Below, piece by piece: positions 1 to 7,675 of a DNA stretch of 11,457 bases (positions within the stretch are counted from its first letter, which is position 1; every line of letters begins with the position of its first letter). Under the pieces are notes generated by a model, which worked only from the letters and a program-made list of their open reading frames with translations, was not told the DNA's origin and searched no databases. Position numbers and translations under genes: made by a program. The stretch comes from DASYML01 sp034665545. Its GTDB lineage: Bacteria > Acidobacteriota > Blastocatellia > Pyrinomonadales > Pyrinomonadaceae. The DNA lies in the NCBI GenBank assembly GCA_034665545.1, contig JAXDFO010000236.1, positions 1 through 11,457 of the forward strand, in the 5' to 3' direction.

Positions 1-1
1 C

Positions 2-1456
2 GCTCATTTAGTGGACCAGCCGCTCAGCTTTTTTCAGGACCATCGCACGGGCGATTTGATGGCGCGCGCGACGAACGACCTCGCCGCCGTCCGGCAACTC
101 GCCGGGCCGATGATCATGTACACGTTACAGACCGTGCTGGTCGTCGTCTTCATCCTGCCTTTGATGTTGAGAATCAACGTGCGCATGACGTTGATGCTTT
201 TTGTGACGATGCCGCTCGTCTCGCTGACGGTCAAATATTTCGGCCAACAGGTCCACGTTCGTTTCACTGGGATACAGGATTTCTTCGCGCAGATTTCGGC
301 GCGGGCGCAGGAGAATTTCACGGGCGTGCGAGTGGTCCGCGCCTACGCGCAGGAAGGAGCGGAGATAGCAGCCTTCGAGGCTCTCAACCGCGAGTACGCC
401 GCGCGCAATTTGAGCCTCGTGCGTATCTCCGCCGTGATGCGCCCGTTGATGCAGTTTCTCATCGGGACGGGCTTTGTGCTTATCTTCTGGTACGGCGGCT
501 TGCTGGCGGGGCGCGGCGAGATTACGGTGGGCCAATTCACGGAGTTCAATCTTTACCTGGCGCGTCTCATCTGGCCGCTCATCGCGCTCGGCTACGTCGT
601 CAATTTGTACCAGCGCGGGACGGCCAGCCTCAAGCGCATGAACGACATCTTCGCCATCCAACCGACCATCAAGGATGAACCTTCGGCTCAGAAACAACCG
701 CCCATCGCTGGCCGTATAGAGTTTCGTCATCTGACCTTTCGTTATCAGGAGACGACGGAACCAGTGCTGCAAGACATCAACCTGACGATAGAGGCGGGAC
801 AGTCCGTGGCCTTCGTCGGGCGCACCGGGAGCGGCAAGTCAACGCTCATGAATCTCATCCCGCGATTGATAGATGCGCCGCCGGGGACGGTCCTGGTTGA
901 CGGCGTGCCGTTGCGCGATTACACGCTTGAGCAGTTGCGCTCGGCCATCGGCTACGTGCCGCAGGAGACTTTCCTGTTCAGCGATTCGCTGGCGGAGAAC
1001 ATCGCGTTCGGAGTCAAGAAGGCGGAGCGGGCCGAGATTGAGTGGGCCGCTGAGATAGCGGGCTTGAGCGAGGACGTGCGAGGTTTTCCGGACGGCTTTG
1101 AGACGATGGTGGGCGAGCGCGGGATTTCTCTTTCGGGCGGGCAGAAGCAGCGCACGGCGATTGCCCGTGCCGTCGTCCGCCAGCCGAAGATATTGATACT
1201 GGACGACGCTCTCTCTTCCGTTGACACGTACACGGAGGAGAAGATTCTGGCCCAACTTCGCGGCGTCATGCGCGACCGCACGAGCCTCATCGTCTCGCAT
1301 CGTATCTCGACCGTGCGCGAAGCGGACCTTATCTGCGTGCTGGACGACGGGCGCATCATCGAACGCGGCACGCACGACCAACTGCTCGCGCTCGGCGGCG
1401 AATACGCGGACCTCTACGAGCGTCAGCTTTTGGAAGAAGAGTTGGCGGCGAGTTGA
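2..1456 (+). CDS. ABC exporter half-transporter, subunit with degenerate Walker B (5'-truncated by window)
   Basis: This is a type I ABC exporter half-molecule with a fused membrane domain and ATPase. The frame is open to the window edge: codons before the GTG at 11 read Ala-His-Leu and run into the usual LPLSFF-type region, so the gene starts upstream and roughly the first 100 residues (TM1-2) are missing. Numbering from that GTG, the membrane domain covers about 1-215 and the ATPase about 234-470, with Walker A GRTGSGKST at 270-278, a Q-loop GYVPQE, signature LSGGQ at 374-378, Walker B ILILDD at 394-399 and switch His430. Residue 399 is Asp where the catalytic Glu normally sits, a hallmark of one subunit of heterodimeric exporters (MdlA, BmrC and TM287 type). 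The partner is the gene at 1956-3818. It probably works at the inner membrane in drug or lipid export, but the substrate cannot be read from sequence. Confidence 0.95.
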   Translation, partial: AHLVDQPLSFFQDHRTGDLMARATNDLAAVRQLAGPMIMYTLQTVLVVVFILPLMLRINVRMTLMLFVTMPLVSLTVKYFGQQVHVRFTGIQDFFAQISARAQENFTGVRVVRAYAQEGAEIAAFEALNREYAARNLSLVRISAVMRPLMQFLIGTGFVLIFWYGGLLAGRGEITVGQFTEFNLYLARLIWPLIALGYVVNLYQRGTASLKRMNDIFAIQPTIKDEPSAQKQPPIAGRIEFRHLTFRYQETTEPVLQDINLTIEAGQSVAFVGRTGSGKSTLMNLIPRLIDAPPGTVLVDGVPLRDYTLEQLRSAIGYVPQETFLFSDSLAENIAFGVKKAERAEIEWAAEIAGLSEDVRGFPDGFETMVGERGISLSGGQKQRTAIARAVVRQPKILILDDALSSVDTYTEEKILAQLRGVMRDRTSLIVSHRISTVREADLICVLDDGRIIERGTHDQLLALGGEYADLYERQLLEEELAAS

Positions 1457-1471
1457 GAGACGGGAGAGCCG

Positions 1472-1915
1472 ATGCAAGAGAAGCCTGACGAGAAAACAAA
1501 TTTGGTCCAGGGGCGTTACCGCACGCTGCTCGTCATCTGGGTAGTCATCCTATGTTCTATCGTCATCTTTATTAGCATGCCTGTCATGATCGGGATGCAA
1601 CGCGTGCCTGAGACCAACACTACGGCGTTCGGTGTCTTCGCCGGATTGTGCCTGCTCACGGTCGTCGTCTCCTTCGTGATGAAAGGCATACTTCTGTCGC
1701 GCGCGGAGCAGCAACAAAATATTGCCCTTGTGGTCACGGCGTACATCATAGCCTTTGCGTTCTGCGAGGCTTCCTGTCTGATAGGGCTGCTGGCTGGCTT
1801 CACGGGAGCTTCGCCTTATTACTATCTATTGTTTATCCCAGGCATCGTGTGCATGCTGTTGCACCTGCCGCGCCGTGAACGGTTGCTCGCGGCCACCTAC
1901 AAAACGCAAGGTTGA
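1472..1915 (+). CDS. small four-helix membrane protein between the two ABC subunits, with ATP synthase c-like segment
   Basis: This encodes a 147-residue integral membrane protein. Its ATG lies 15 bp after the first ABC gene, with a GGGAG-like ribosome site at about 1462-1466, so it is very probably cotranscribed. Predicted helices lie at about 19-41, 52-74, 86-108 and 115-131, with a charged N-terminal tail and a basic end. The third helix carries Glu99 in its middle within FCEASCLIGLL. That resembles helix 2 of F-type ATP synthase subunit c, which has an essential carboxylate followed by a small residue and then a GL/GF pattern; the preceding RAEQQQNIA loop resembles the polar loop of subunit c. 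I see no catalytic motif. Its position between the two halves of a heterodimeric exporter suggests an accessory or regulatory membrane partner, but that is inference. The gene call is firm and the function is unknown. Confidence 0.85.
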   Translation: MQEKPDEKTNLVQGRYRTLLVIWVVILCSIVIFISMPVMIGMQRVPETNTTAFGVFAGLCLLTVVVSFVMKGILLSRAEQQQNIALVVTAYIIAFAFCEASCLIGLLAGFTGASPYYYLLFIPGIVCMLLHLPRRERLLAATYKTQG

Positions 1916-1955
1916 GGGCGAGATGAAATCGCGTGTTTGAGAAATCGAGTTAAGC

Positions 1956-3818
1956 ATGTCAACGGCAGTCAAAGAGTTTCATGAGGAAGAGGCCATCGGC
2001 AAGACGTATGACCTGCGCATCGCGCGCAGGCTGCTGCGTTATCTGAAGCCATACGTGAGCGCGCTCGTGTACGCGCTGGCGTTGACGCTCATCGCCAACT
2101 TTCTAGCCATCCTTCAACCGAAGTTTACGCAGTGGGCGATTGACTGGTACATTCTGCCGGGTCATCTGGCCGGTTTGAAATTGCTCGCCATAGGTTATCT
2201 GGGAGTGAGGCTGGCCCATTTCGCTTTCTCTTACTTTCAAGAGGTGCTGCTCAACTCCGTGGGCCAACGCGTAATGTTCGACCTGCGCAGCGAGCTTTAT
2301 CGCAAACTGCAAGAGCAGGAGGTGGCCTACTACGACCGTAACCCTGTGGGCCGCATCATGACGCGCCTGACCTCGGACGTGGACGCGCTCAACGAACTGT
2401 TCACCTCCGGCATCATCGAATTGCTCGGCGACTTCGTGCAAATCTTCGCTATCATCGGCGCGTTGCTCTTGATGGACGTGCGGCTCACGCTCGTCACGCT
2501 CTTGACCGTGCCGATGCTCTTTGCGGCGACCTCCTGGTTTCGCAAGGGCGCGCGGCGCGGCTACGACATGGTGCGAACGCGCATCGCGCGCATCAACGCC
2601 TTTCTACAAGAGCGACTGGCGGGCGCGCAGACCGTCCAGATTTTCAACGCCGAAGAGAAATCAAAGAAGCAGTTTCACGACATCAACCACGACTATCGCA
2701 ACGCCAACATTGACACCATCTTTTATTACGCGGTCTTCTTCCCTCTCGTGGACCTCATCGGCGCGACCGGCATCGCGCTCGTCATCTGGTACGGCGGCTA
2801 CAGAGTGATGGGCAACACGCCTGCGCACACGATACTATCTCTCGGCGCGCTCGTCGCCTTCATACAATACTCGCAGCAACTCTTTCAGCCGATACGCGAC
2901 ATCTCCGATAAATATAATGTCTTGCAGGCGGCGGTCGTGGCCTCGCATCGCATCTTCAAGACGCTGGACCTGCCCATTCAAATCAAGACGCCCGAACACC
3001 CGCTCAAGAGTGGCCGCGCAGAGGGGCGCATAGAATTCTTGAACGTCTGGTTCGCCTATAAAGATGAGAACTGGGTGCTCAAGGACGTGTCCTTCACGGT
3101 CGAGCCCGGACAGTCCATCGCGCTCGTCGGTCACACGGGTTCCGGCAAGACGACGATAACGAATCTCCTGATGCGTTTTTACGATGTGCAGCGCGGTCGT
3201 ATTCTGCTGGACGGCGTGGACGTGCGCGACTGGGAACTCAAGGCTCTGCGCGAAAACTTCGCCGTCGTGCTACAGGATGTCTTTCTCTTTAGCGGCACGA
3301 TAGAGGGCAACATTCGCCTCGGCAACGAGAGCATAGCGGAAGAGCGCGTGCGCTGGGCGGCGGGCGAAGTCCATGCCGACCGCTTCATCGCGCGCCTGCC
3401 CGAAGGCTACGCGGCGGAGGTCAAGGAGCGCGGCGCGGGCCTCTCCGTCGGGCAGAAGCAACTCATCTCCTTCGCACGCGCGCTCGCCTTCGACCCCGCG
3501 CTTCTCATACTCGATGAAGCGACCAGTTCGATTGACACAGAGACAGAGCAACTCATCCAACAAGCCATCGAGCGCGTCATGCGCAATCGCACATCTCTCG
3601 TCGTCGCGCACCGTCTCTCCACCATCCAGAGGGCCGACCGCATCATCGTCCTCCATCACGGCGAAATCCGCGAGCAAGGCTCCCACCAGGAATTACTGGC
3701 CCAGCGCGGCCTCTACTGGCGTCTCTACAAACTCCAATACGCAGACGACACCACCACGCGCCAGGAGATTAAAGGCGGCACCACAACCATGAGCGGCGAC
3801 TTGCAATACGGCGATTGA
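1956..3818 (+). CDS. ABC exporter half-transporter, partner subunit with catalytic Glu and altered signature
   Basis: This is a full-length type I ABC exporter half-molecule of 620 residues. The membrane domain spans about 30-330 and includes the conserved stretch YYDRNPVGRIMTRLTSDVD at 125-143. The ATPase spans about 355-595 with Walker A GHTGSGKTT at 392-400, signature LSVGQ at 496-500, Walker B LLILDE at 516-521 and switch His552. It has the catalytic Glu521 that the first subunit lacks, while its signature has Val for the first Gly. The two degenerate elements would meet in the same composite site, leaving one competent site (this Walker A/B with the other subunit's LSGGQ). This MdlA/MdlB-like pairing strongly suggests an obligate heterodimer. 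The ATG at 1956 follows the membrane-protein gene by 40 bp and has only a weak ribosome site. The last 20 or so residues are a polar Thr-rich tail outside the usual domain. Confidence 0.96.
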   Translation: MSTAVKEFHEEEAIGKTYDLRIARRLLRYLKPYVSALVYALALTLIANFLAILQPKFTQWAIDWYILPGHLAGLKLLAIGYLGVRLAHFAFSYFQEVLLNSVGQRVMFDLRSELYRKLQEQEVAYYDRNPVGRIMTRLTSDVDALNELFTSGIIELLGDFVQIFAIIGALLLMDVRLTLVTLLTVPMLFAATSWFRKGARRGYDMVRTRIARINAFLQERLAGAQTVQIFNAEEKSKKQFHDINHDYRNANIDTIFYYAVFFPLVDLIGATGIALVIWYGGYRVMGNTPAHTILSLGALVAFIQYSQQLFQPIRDISDKYNVLQAAVVASHRIFKTLDLPIQIKTPEHPLKSGRAEGRIEFLNVWFAYKDENWVLKDVSFTVEPGQSIALVGHTGSGKTTITNLLMRFYDVQRGRILLDGVDVRDWELKALRENFAVVLQDVFLFSGTIEGNIRLGNESIAEERVRWAAGEVHADRFIARLPEGYAAEVKERGAGLSVGQKQLISFARALAFDPALLILDEATSSIDTETEQLIQQAIERVMRNRTSLVVAHRLSTIQRADRIIVLHHGEIREQGSHQELLAQRGLYWRLYKLQYADDTTTRQEIKGGTTTMSGDLQYGD

Positions 3819-4037
3819 GGTACGCACCTGCGGCACGTCTGGGAAGCGTACAGCGATGAGTCCGTCGGGAGTACGAAGGCCGCTATGCAGGCCGACGCAT
3901 GTGGTTTAAGAGGTATCCGATATGGTGTTATGGGCCAACGCGATGAGAGATTAGTGGACCACAAAACCCCTTAAATATCTGCTCTTTTTCCGGCGGCATG
4001 CGAGTTGCCAATAAGTATGCACGGAGGGAGACTAACG

Positions 4038-4655
4038 ATGAAATTCAATCAGTTGAAGAGCAAATTCGGGGGAGCTTTACTGGCATTCTCTATACTTTTT
4101 GGCATCGGTCTGGCGTCGAGCGCGACGGCTCAGGCGCAGTACCGCAATGATGACCAGTATCGCCGCAACCGCGACTGGCGGCGCGAGCGTGATGCCAGGC
4201 GGCAGCAGGATGAGCGGAACCGTCGTAATGATGACCGTTACAATCGTAATGGCTCTTACGGTGGTTATGGCAACAACGGCGGCTATGGCAACAATGGAAG
4301 CTATGGCACTTATGGTCGCAACGATGGCTACTATGGCAACAACGGTTACGGTAACGTCTATCAGGTTGCGGTCAACCAGGGCTACCAGGCTGGCTTGAAC
4401 ACTGGCGCGAACGATGCCCAGCGCAGGCAGAGTTATGACCCGCAGAGGTCGCATTATTACAAGGATGCGTCGGACGGTTACAACTCATCCTACGGCAACA
4501 GGGGACAGTACAAGCAGGCTTATCGTGACGGGTTCCTGCGCGGCTATCAGGAAGGCTACCAGCGTTACGGCTACAACAACAACGGCAGCTACAGGAGAAA
4601 CTCAGGCTACGGCATCGGCGGTATCCTCGGCGGCATTCTCGGCGGCAGACCTTAA
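4038..4655 (+). CDS. secreted Gly/Tyr/Asn-rich protein with duplicated GYxxG motif region
   Basis: This encodes a 205-residue exported protein. I choose the ATG at 4038 because GGAGGGAG lies at 4023-4030, seven bases upstream, and a clean signal peptide follows: basic start, hydrophobic core at about 11-27 and a likely cleavage after AQA at 33. An upstream in-frame ATG at 4005 would bury the signal peptide. The mature protein starts with an Arg/Asp/Gln-rich segment (35-70), then short GGYGNN-type repeats (about 72-105), then a segment with two spaced glycine-tyrosine clusters (NQGYQAGLNTG at 113-123 and FLRGYQEGY at 166-174) around a YDP motif, and ends in GGILGGILGGRP. I have an impression of similar YDP/GY-rich secreted proteins in Acidobacteriota but know no function. 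It may be extracellular, periplasmic or surface-associated. It is probably monocistronic, ending at the terminator downstream. Confidence 0.85.
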   Translation: MKFNQLKSKFGGALLAFSILFGIGLASSATAQAQYRNDDQYRRNRDWRRERDARRQQDERNRRNDDRYNRNGSYGGYGNNGGYGNNGSYGTYGRNDGYYGNNGYGNVYQVAVNQGYQAGLNTGANDAQRRQSYDPQRSHYYKDASDGYNSSYGNRGQYKQAYRDGFLRGYQEGYQRYGYNNNGSYRRNSGYGIGGILGGILGGRP

Positions 4656-4689
4656 CCGTTTCGCGCAACATACTAACCGGCTCAAGAAA

Positions 4690-4728
4690 AGGATGCCGCG
4701 AGATTGGATCTCGCGGCATCCTCTTTTT
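4690..4728. terminator. bidirectional rho-independent terminator
   Basis: A perfect 14-bp GC-rich stem (4690-4703 paired with 4709-4722) encloses a 5-base loop. On the plus strand it is followed within two bases by TTTTT (4724-4728). On the minus strand the stem is followed by TTTTCTT from the A-rich flank at about 4685-4690. It sits between the convergent genes ending at 4655 and 4745, so it can terminate both. Confidence 0.92.
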
Positions 4729-4744
4729 GTGATTCATCCAAAGG

Positions 4745-6037
4745 TTAAGGTTTCGCGGCCTCCGGCTTGGGTTTCTCTGCGGGAGGCATGTTGAACTTGG
4801 CGGCGTCCAGGGGAACGTTGTGTTTAATCTCCGTGAACTTGCGCGTCGCTCCGGCTGAAGGGTCTATGTTGTAGACCTGTACGGTGAAGGGCAGCTTGAC
4901 TCCGTCAACATCCCGGTAATCGCTAAAGTCTATCTGTTCGGGGATGGGCACGATGTTAGTTCTTTCGACGGCGATGCTGCGCAGGAGCAGTCCGGTCTGC
5001 GTGTCAAAGTACAACCTCTCGTTATTGCCTTCGAGGTTGACGGCCCGCATGATGTAAACCTCTCTATCGCCAAGCTTGTCCTTAGCGACCACCCGCGCCT
5101 TCGTGTACTGGTCTTTAAGGTTGATGCCGCCGAAGAATGCGTTGAGGCGTTTGAGTGATGGCAGGTCGGCTTCGCCGAAGGCGCGCGTGCCCCTGGCGTT
5201 CTGCATCCATCCGGTCGTGCCATTATAGCCCGTGGTGAAGACGCCCTGCTTGGGCGTGGTCAGGGTGGTCAGCAACTTGTCAGGGGCCGCCTGGTCAATC
5301 TCATAGGGCATAGTGACGCCGTTAGAGGTGAGATAGGTTCCCTTCCAAACTCGTGTCTTCAACTTATCGAACGCGGCCCTGCCGCCGATGGCTTGAATAT
5401 ATTTATCGAAGACCTGTTCGGCGGTCGGCAGCGCGGCCTCGTCACGCTTGGGAGCCTCTGCGGCCATGCTCTCTCTTGAAGGCAGAGGGAACGGCGGAAG
5501 GCCGACCACGTGTGTCTGTCCTCTGTGGCAGGTGAAGCAGGTGATGGCGTTGTTGCCGCCGAAGCTCTCTTTATTGACGGCCTGCGTCATCTTAATCATC
5601 TCGCGGGCGGTCTCTTTTTCCGGCTTGGCGTCGCTGGCGAAGTCCCACTTCTCGCCCGCCTGTACGTGACAGTAGGTGCAACGAACTCCGAGCGAGTCTC
5701 CGAAAAAGTTCATCACGGGAATCAACTTCGAGTCCGGCAGCCCGTTGAGCACTTTAATATTTTTGCGCACCTGCTCGACGGGTTTATCTCCCTGCGGCGG
5801 CCCGCCCGCCTGGTGCGCGGCTGTGTGCATGAGAGAATTGAAGTCTGGTTGGCCCAGGAGCGCATTGGTGTCAAGGACCGTGGTCGGCGCGCGGCTTGTT
5901 GTCTCGGAAAGCAGGTCGCTGCTGCTGCTACTGCTGCTGGCACTGGTGTGCGCGGCGTTCCAGTTAGCGATGATAAAACAGAGCGTCAGACCTAGAGAGA
6001 TGCTGGCGACGCCATGCTTGATAGCTTTTTTGGTCAT
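4745..6037 (-). CDS. dihaem cytochrome c (photosynthetic reaction-centre cytochrome c subunit-like) fused to a LolA/sorting-protein-like domain
   Basis: This encodes a 430-residue periplasmic protein with an N-terminal hydrophobic signal or anchor at about 10-25. A run of seven serines at 34-40 follows. The cytochrome part has two haem-binding motifs, CTYCH at 120-124 and CFTCH at 167-171. Upstream methionines (Met109, and Met147 or Met150) are spaced as in the reaction-centre cytochrome c subunit family, where a helix Met is the distal ligand before a LGVxCxxCH stretch. The C-terminal half (about 205-425) begins DKYIQAIGG and is a beta-rich region like the outer-membrane lipoprotein-sorting (LolA-like) or DUF4292-like domains often attached to these cytochromes in Acidobacteriota; that label is from memory. 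No photosynthesis genes are nearby, so the role is probably respiratory or redox rather than photosynthetic. The gene lies 81 bp downstream of the transglycosylase-like gene and may share its transcript. Confidence 0.92.
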   Translation of the reverse strand: MTKKAIKHGVASISLGLTLCFIIANWNAAHTSASSSSSSSDLLSETTSRAPTTVLDTNALLGQPDFNSLMHTAAHQAGGPPQGDKPVEQVRKNIKVLNGLPDSKLIPVMNFFGDSLGVRCTYCHVQAGEKWDFASDAKPEKETAREMIKMTQAVNKESFGGNNAITCFTCHRGQTHVVGLPPFPLPSRESMAAEAPKRDEAALPTAEQVFDKYIQAIGGRAAFDKLKTRVWKGTYLTSNGVTMPYEIDQAAPDKLLTTLTTPKQGVFTTGYNGTTGWMQNARGTRAFGEADLPSLKRLNAFFGGINLKDQYTKARVVAKDKLGDREVYIMRAVNLEGNNERLYFDTQTGLLLRSIAVERTNIVPIPEQIDFSDYRDVDGVKLPFTVQVYNIDPSAGATRKFTEIKHNVPLDAAKFNMPPAEKPKPEAAKP

Positions 6038-6118
6038 GAGATGCGGGGCAGTCCTTTCACTGCGCGTTTCAGGCGCATGGGAAATTTACTAGCGGAAATG
6101 TATGGTAGAGAGAATACT

Positions 6119-7363
6119 TCAACTGCGCGGCTTGACTGGAATCAACGCATCGAGCGAGTGATAGATTTGCAGGTACATCTGCGTCTCGCGCGGGATGAGT
6201 ATCTTCCATGATTCGCCGCCGCGTCGCAGGTACTGCGGGAGGCGCGCGGGGTTAGAGTTATACCCTGCGGCCATCAAATCGGCCTGCGTCGCCGTCTTCG
6301 TCAAGAGCGCGTTGGTCACATCAGGGTCCAGGGCCAGGTCGTTCCAGGTGTCCTGCATGTAGAGCAGCATCGCTTCGAGCGCGTTGCCGTGATTACGCAT
6401 CCCCGCGACGAAATCCGGGTTGAGGCCCGCGCCGGGATGGCGTTGCCGGATCATCTGGTAGGTCCAGGGAATCATCTGGACCATCCCTCCGGCCCCCGCG
6501 CTGCTCACGGAGTAGCGATAAGTATCCAACTCGTTCAAGCCGTAGAGCGAATAGATCTCCTCATAGAGCGCGATGCGATTCTCCTTGCGAAAGCGGTCGT
6601 GGTCCACATGTTCTACGACGCACAATCGCTCGGCTTCATCCAGGATGTTCGGCTGAATCGGGAGGCCCTTTTCGCGCAGTCGCTTGGCCGCCAGTTCGAC
6701 CATAGAGTGAACGTAGGTCTGCCCGGCCTTCAAGACCTCCGGCGAGAGCAGAGAGGGATGCGCGGAAGTATAGTAGGCCATCTCACGAAAAGCCCCGTTG
6801 CGTTCAATCGGAAACTCCACGACGAGCGGCGTTAGAGACTTGCCCGCCGCATCCGTGATGGTGACGGCGGTGTTGACGCCGTTGGCGCGCAAGACTCTCA
6901 ACTGCACGTTGCGCCCCAGAGATGTCACGCCCGGAACCTCCGCGCCTTTGGTCAGGAAGGTATCCTTCGGCAGCGTGAGCAGGTGAATCTGCGAATTCTC
7001 AGGGTCAAGCGCGGCCAGCGTCACGGTATAGAAGCCGGGCGTCGTCAGCATCGCCGTCTGCACTGGACGCGACTTGAGCAGGCGTTGCGCTTCGAGGATA
7101 CGCGCGCGCGCCTTCAGCAGCGAGAGTTGATGCGCGGGCGGCTGCGCCTGTACGGTCGCGCTCATCTCCGTGGAGGGGAGCGTGGCGGTCACGGGCGGCT
7201 GCGTCACAGTGCGCGGGCGTGTGGCCGTCGAAGTAGAAGGTGAAGCGGAGGAAGGCTGCGCCGTTGTTGTTGATGATCGGGTGGCGGTAGATTGCGCCTG
7301 GGCTGAGACTACGGCGAGCACCGGGACGATAAGCAGTAACGAAACGGTCGGGTGTCTTTTCAT
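6119..7363 (-). CDS. exported lytic transglycosylase-like (SLT domain) protein
   Basis: This encodes a 414-residue exported protein. I start it at the ATG at 7363 because a signal peptide follows directly (MKRHP, hydrophobic 8-19, likely cleavage after AQA at 23) and AAGG lies about 10 bases upstream; the frame is open further up, but that would bury the signal. Residues 25-72 are a Ser/Thr/Pro/Ala-rich linker, 105-200 are a beta-rich region of unknown type, and about 240-414 resemble the transglycosylase SLT fold. Within it NELDTYRYSVSSAGAGGMVQ (277-296) aligns with the ESxFxPxAxSxAGAxGLMQ block, placing Glu278 at the catalytic position. AAGYNSNP (365-372) stands where AYNAGP usually is. Activity on peptidoglycan is likely but unproven, because both motifs are off consensus. 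The protein is probably periplasmic. Confidence 0.82.
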   Translation of the reverse strand: MKRHPTVSLLLIVPVLAVVSAQAQSTATRSSTTTAQPSSASPSTSTATRPRTVTQPPVTATLPSTEMSATVQAQPPAHQLSLLKARARILEAQRLLKSRPVQTAMLTTPGFYTVTLAALDPENSQIHLLTLPKDTFLTKGAEVPGVTSLGRNVQLRVLRANGVNTAVTITDAAGKSLTPLVVEFPIERNGAFREMAYYTSAHPSLLSPEVLKAGQTYVHSMVELAAKRLREKGLPIQPNILDEAERLCVVEHVDHDRFRKENRIALYEEIYSLYGLNELDTYRYSVSSAGAGGMVQMIPWTYQMIRQRHPGAGLNPDFVAGMRNHGNALEAMLLYMQDTWNDLALDPDVTNALLTKTATQADLMAAGYNSNPARLPQYLRRGGESWKILIPRETQMYLQIYHSLDALIPVKPRS

Positions 7364-7416
7364 ACTCGTAAACCTTAAACCGGAATGATGACTTGCCCTC
7401 TCAGGCTCTGGCCCTA

Positions 7417-7446
7417 AGATTCGCGCAAGCGGCTCACGGTTGTCAA
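7417..7446 (-). promoter_or_regulatory. candidate sigma70-type promoter for the transglycosylase-like gene
   Basis: On the minus strand a perfect TTGACA (7446 to 7441) is followed after about 18 bases by GAATCT, a poor -10 match. It lies roughly 55-80 bases before the ATG at 7363, at a sensible distance. Only the -35 is convincing. Confidence 0.3.
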
Positions 7447-7499
7447 ATGATTTCATCGAATAAGAGCGGTTTTCAATTTGGATATAAGGTAAGTTGCAG

Positions 7500-7595
7500 T
7501 TCACCACAGAGGCACAGAGAACTCAGAGTGAGCACAGAGTTATTCAATCAATTTCTCTGTGCCCGCCTCTGCGTCCTCTGTGTCTCTGTGGTGAA
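7500..7595. repeat. CACAGAG-type imperfect palindrome (about 96 bp)
   Basis: The element begins TTCACCACAGAG and ends with its complement CTCTGTGGTGAA. Both arms carry further CACAGAG/CAGAG steps at matching spacing, so it can fold into one long imperfect hairpin of about 40-45 bp per arm with an AT-rich tip near 7540-7552. It lies in the 312-bp gap between the SIMPL gene (ending 7676) and the transglycosylase-like gene (starting 7363). From memory, similar CACAGAG palindromes are scattered between genes in Acidobacteriota, Planctomycetes and other phyla, suggesting a non-autonomous dispersed element. It may also slow or end transcription of the SIMPL gene. Confidence 0.8.
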
Positions 7596-7614
7596 CGCCC
7601 TGCCCCATACACTC

Positions 7615-7649
7615 AGAGCGCGCCCCAACACAAAGATGGAGCGCGCTCT
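7615..7649. other. short GC-rich hairpin beyond the SIMPL gene
   Basis: A perfect 9-bp inverted repeat (7615-7623 with 7641-7649) encloses a 17-base loop. On the plus strand it runs into TTTT, but no plus-strand gene ends nearby. On the minus strand, where the SIMPL gene ends 27 bases before it, no T-tract follows. It could be a weak terminator or incidental. Confidence 0.3.
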
Positions 7650-7675
7650 TTTGCATGCCTGAGATTAAGGGAAGG

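Noticed and set aside
125..772. 215-codon minus-strand open frame opposite the first ABC gene
   Set aside because: It is antisense to an unmistakable ABC transporter, with His/Arg-rich low-plausibility composition.
3850..3890. Hammerhead-ribozyme-like string (GATGAGTCCGT followed by ACGAA)
   Set aside because: The invariant CUGAUGA core is changed (the bases before GAUGA do not fit), GAAA reads GAAG, and the putative stem II pairs poorly, so it is most likely a chance resemblance.
3819..3975. Open in-frame extension of about 50 codons after the stop of the second ABC gene
   Set aside because: No recognisable protein similarity and the ABC protein already has full length; a normal TGA ends it.
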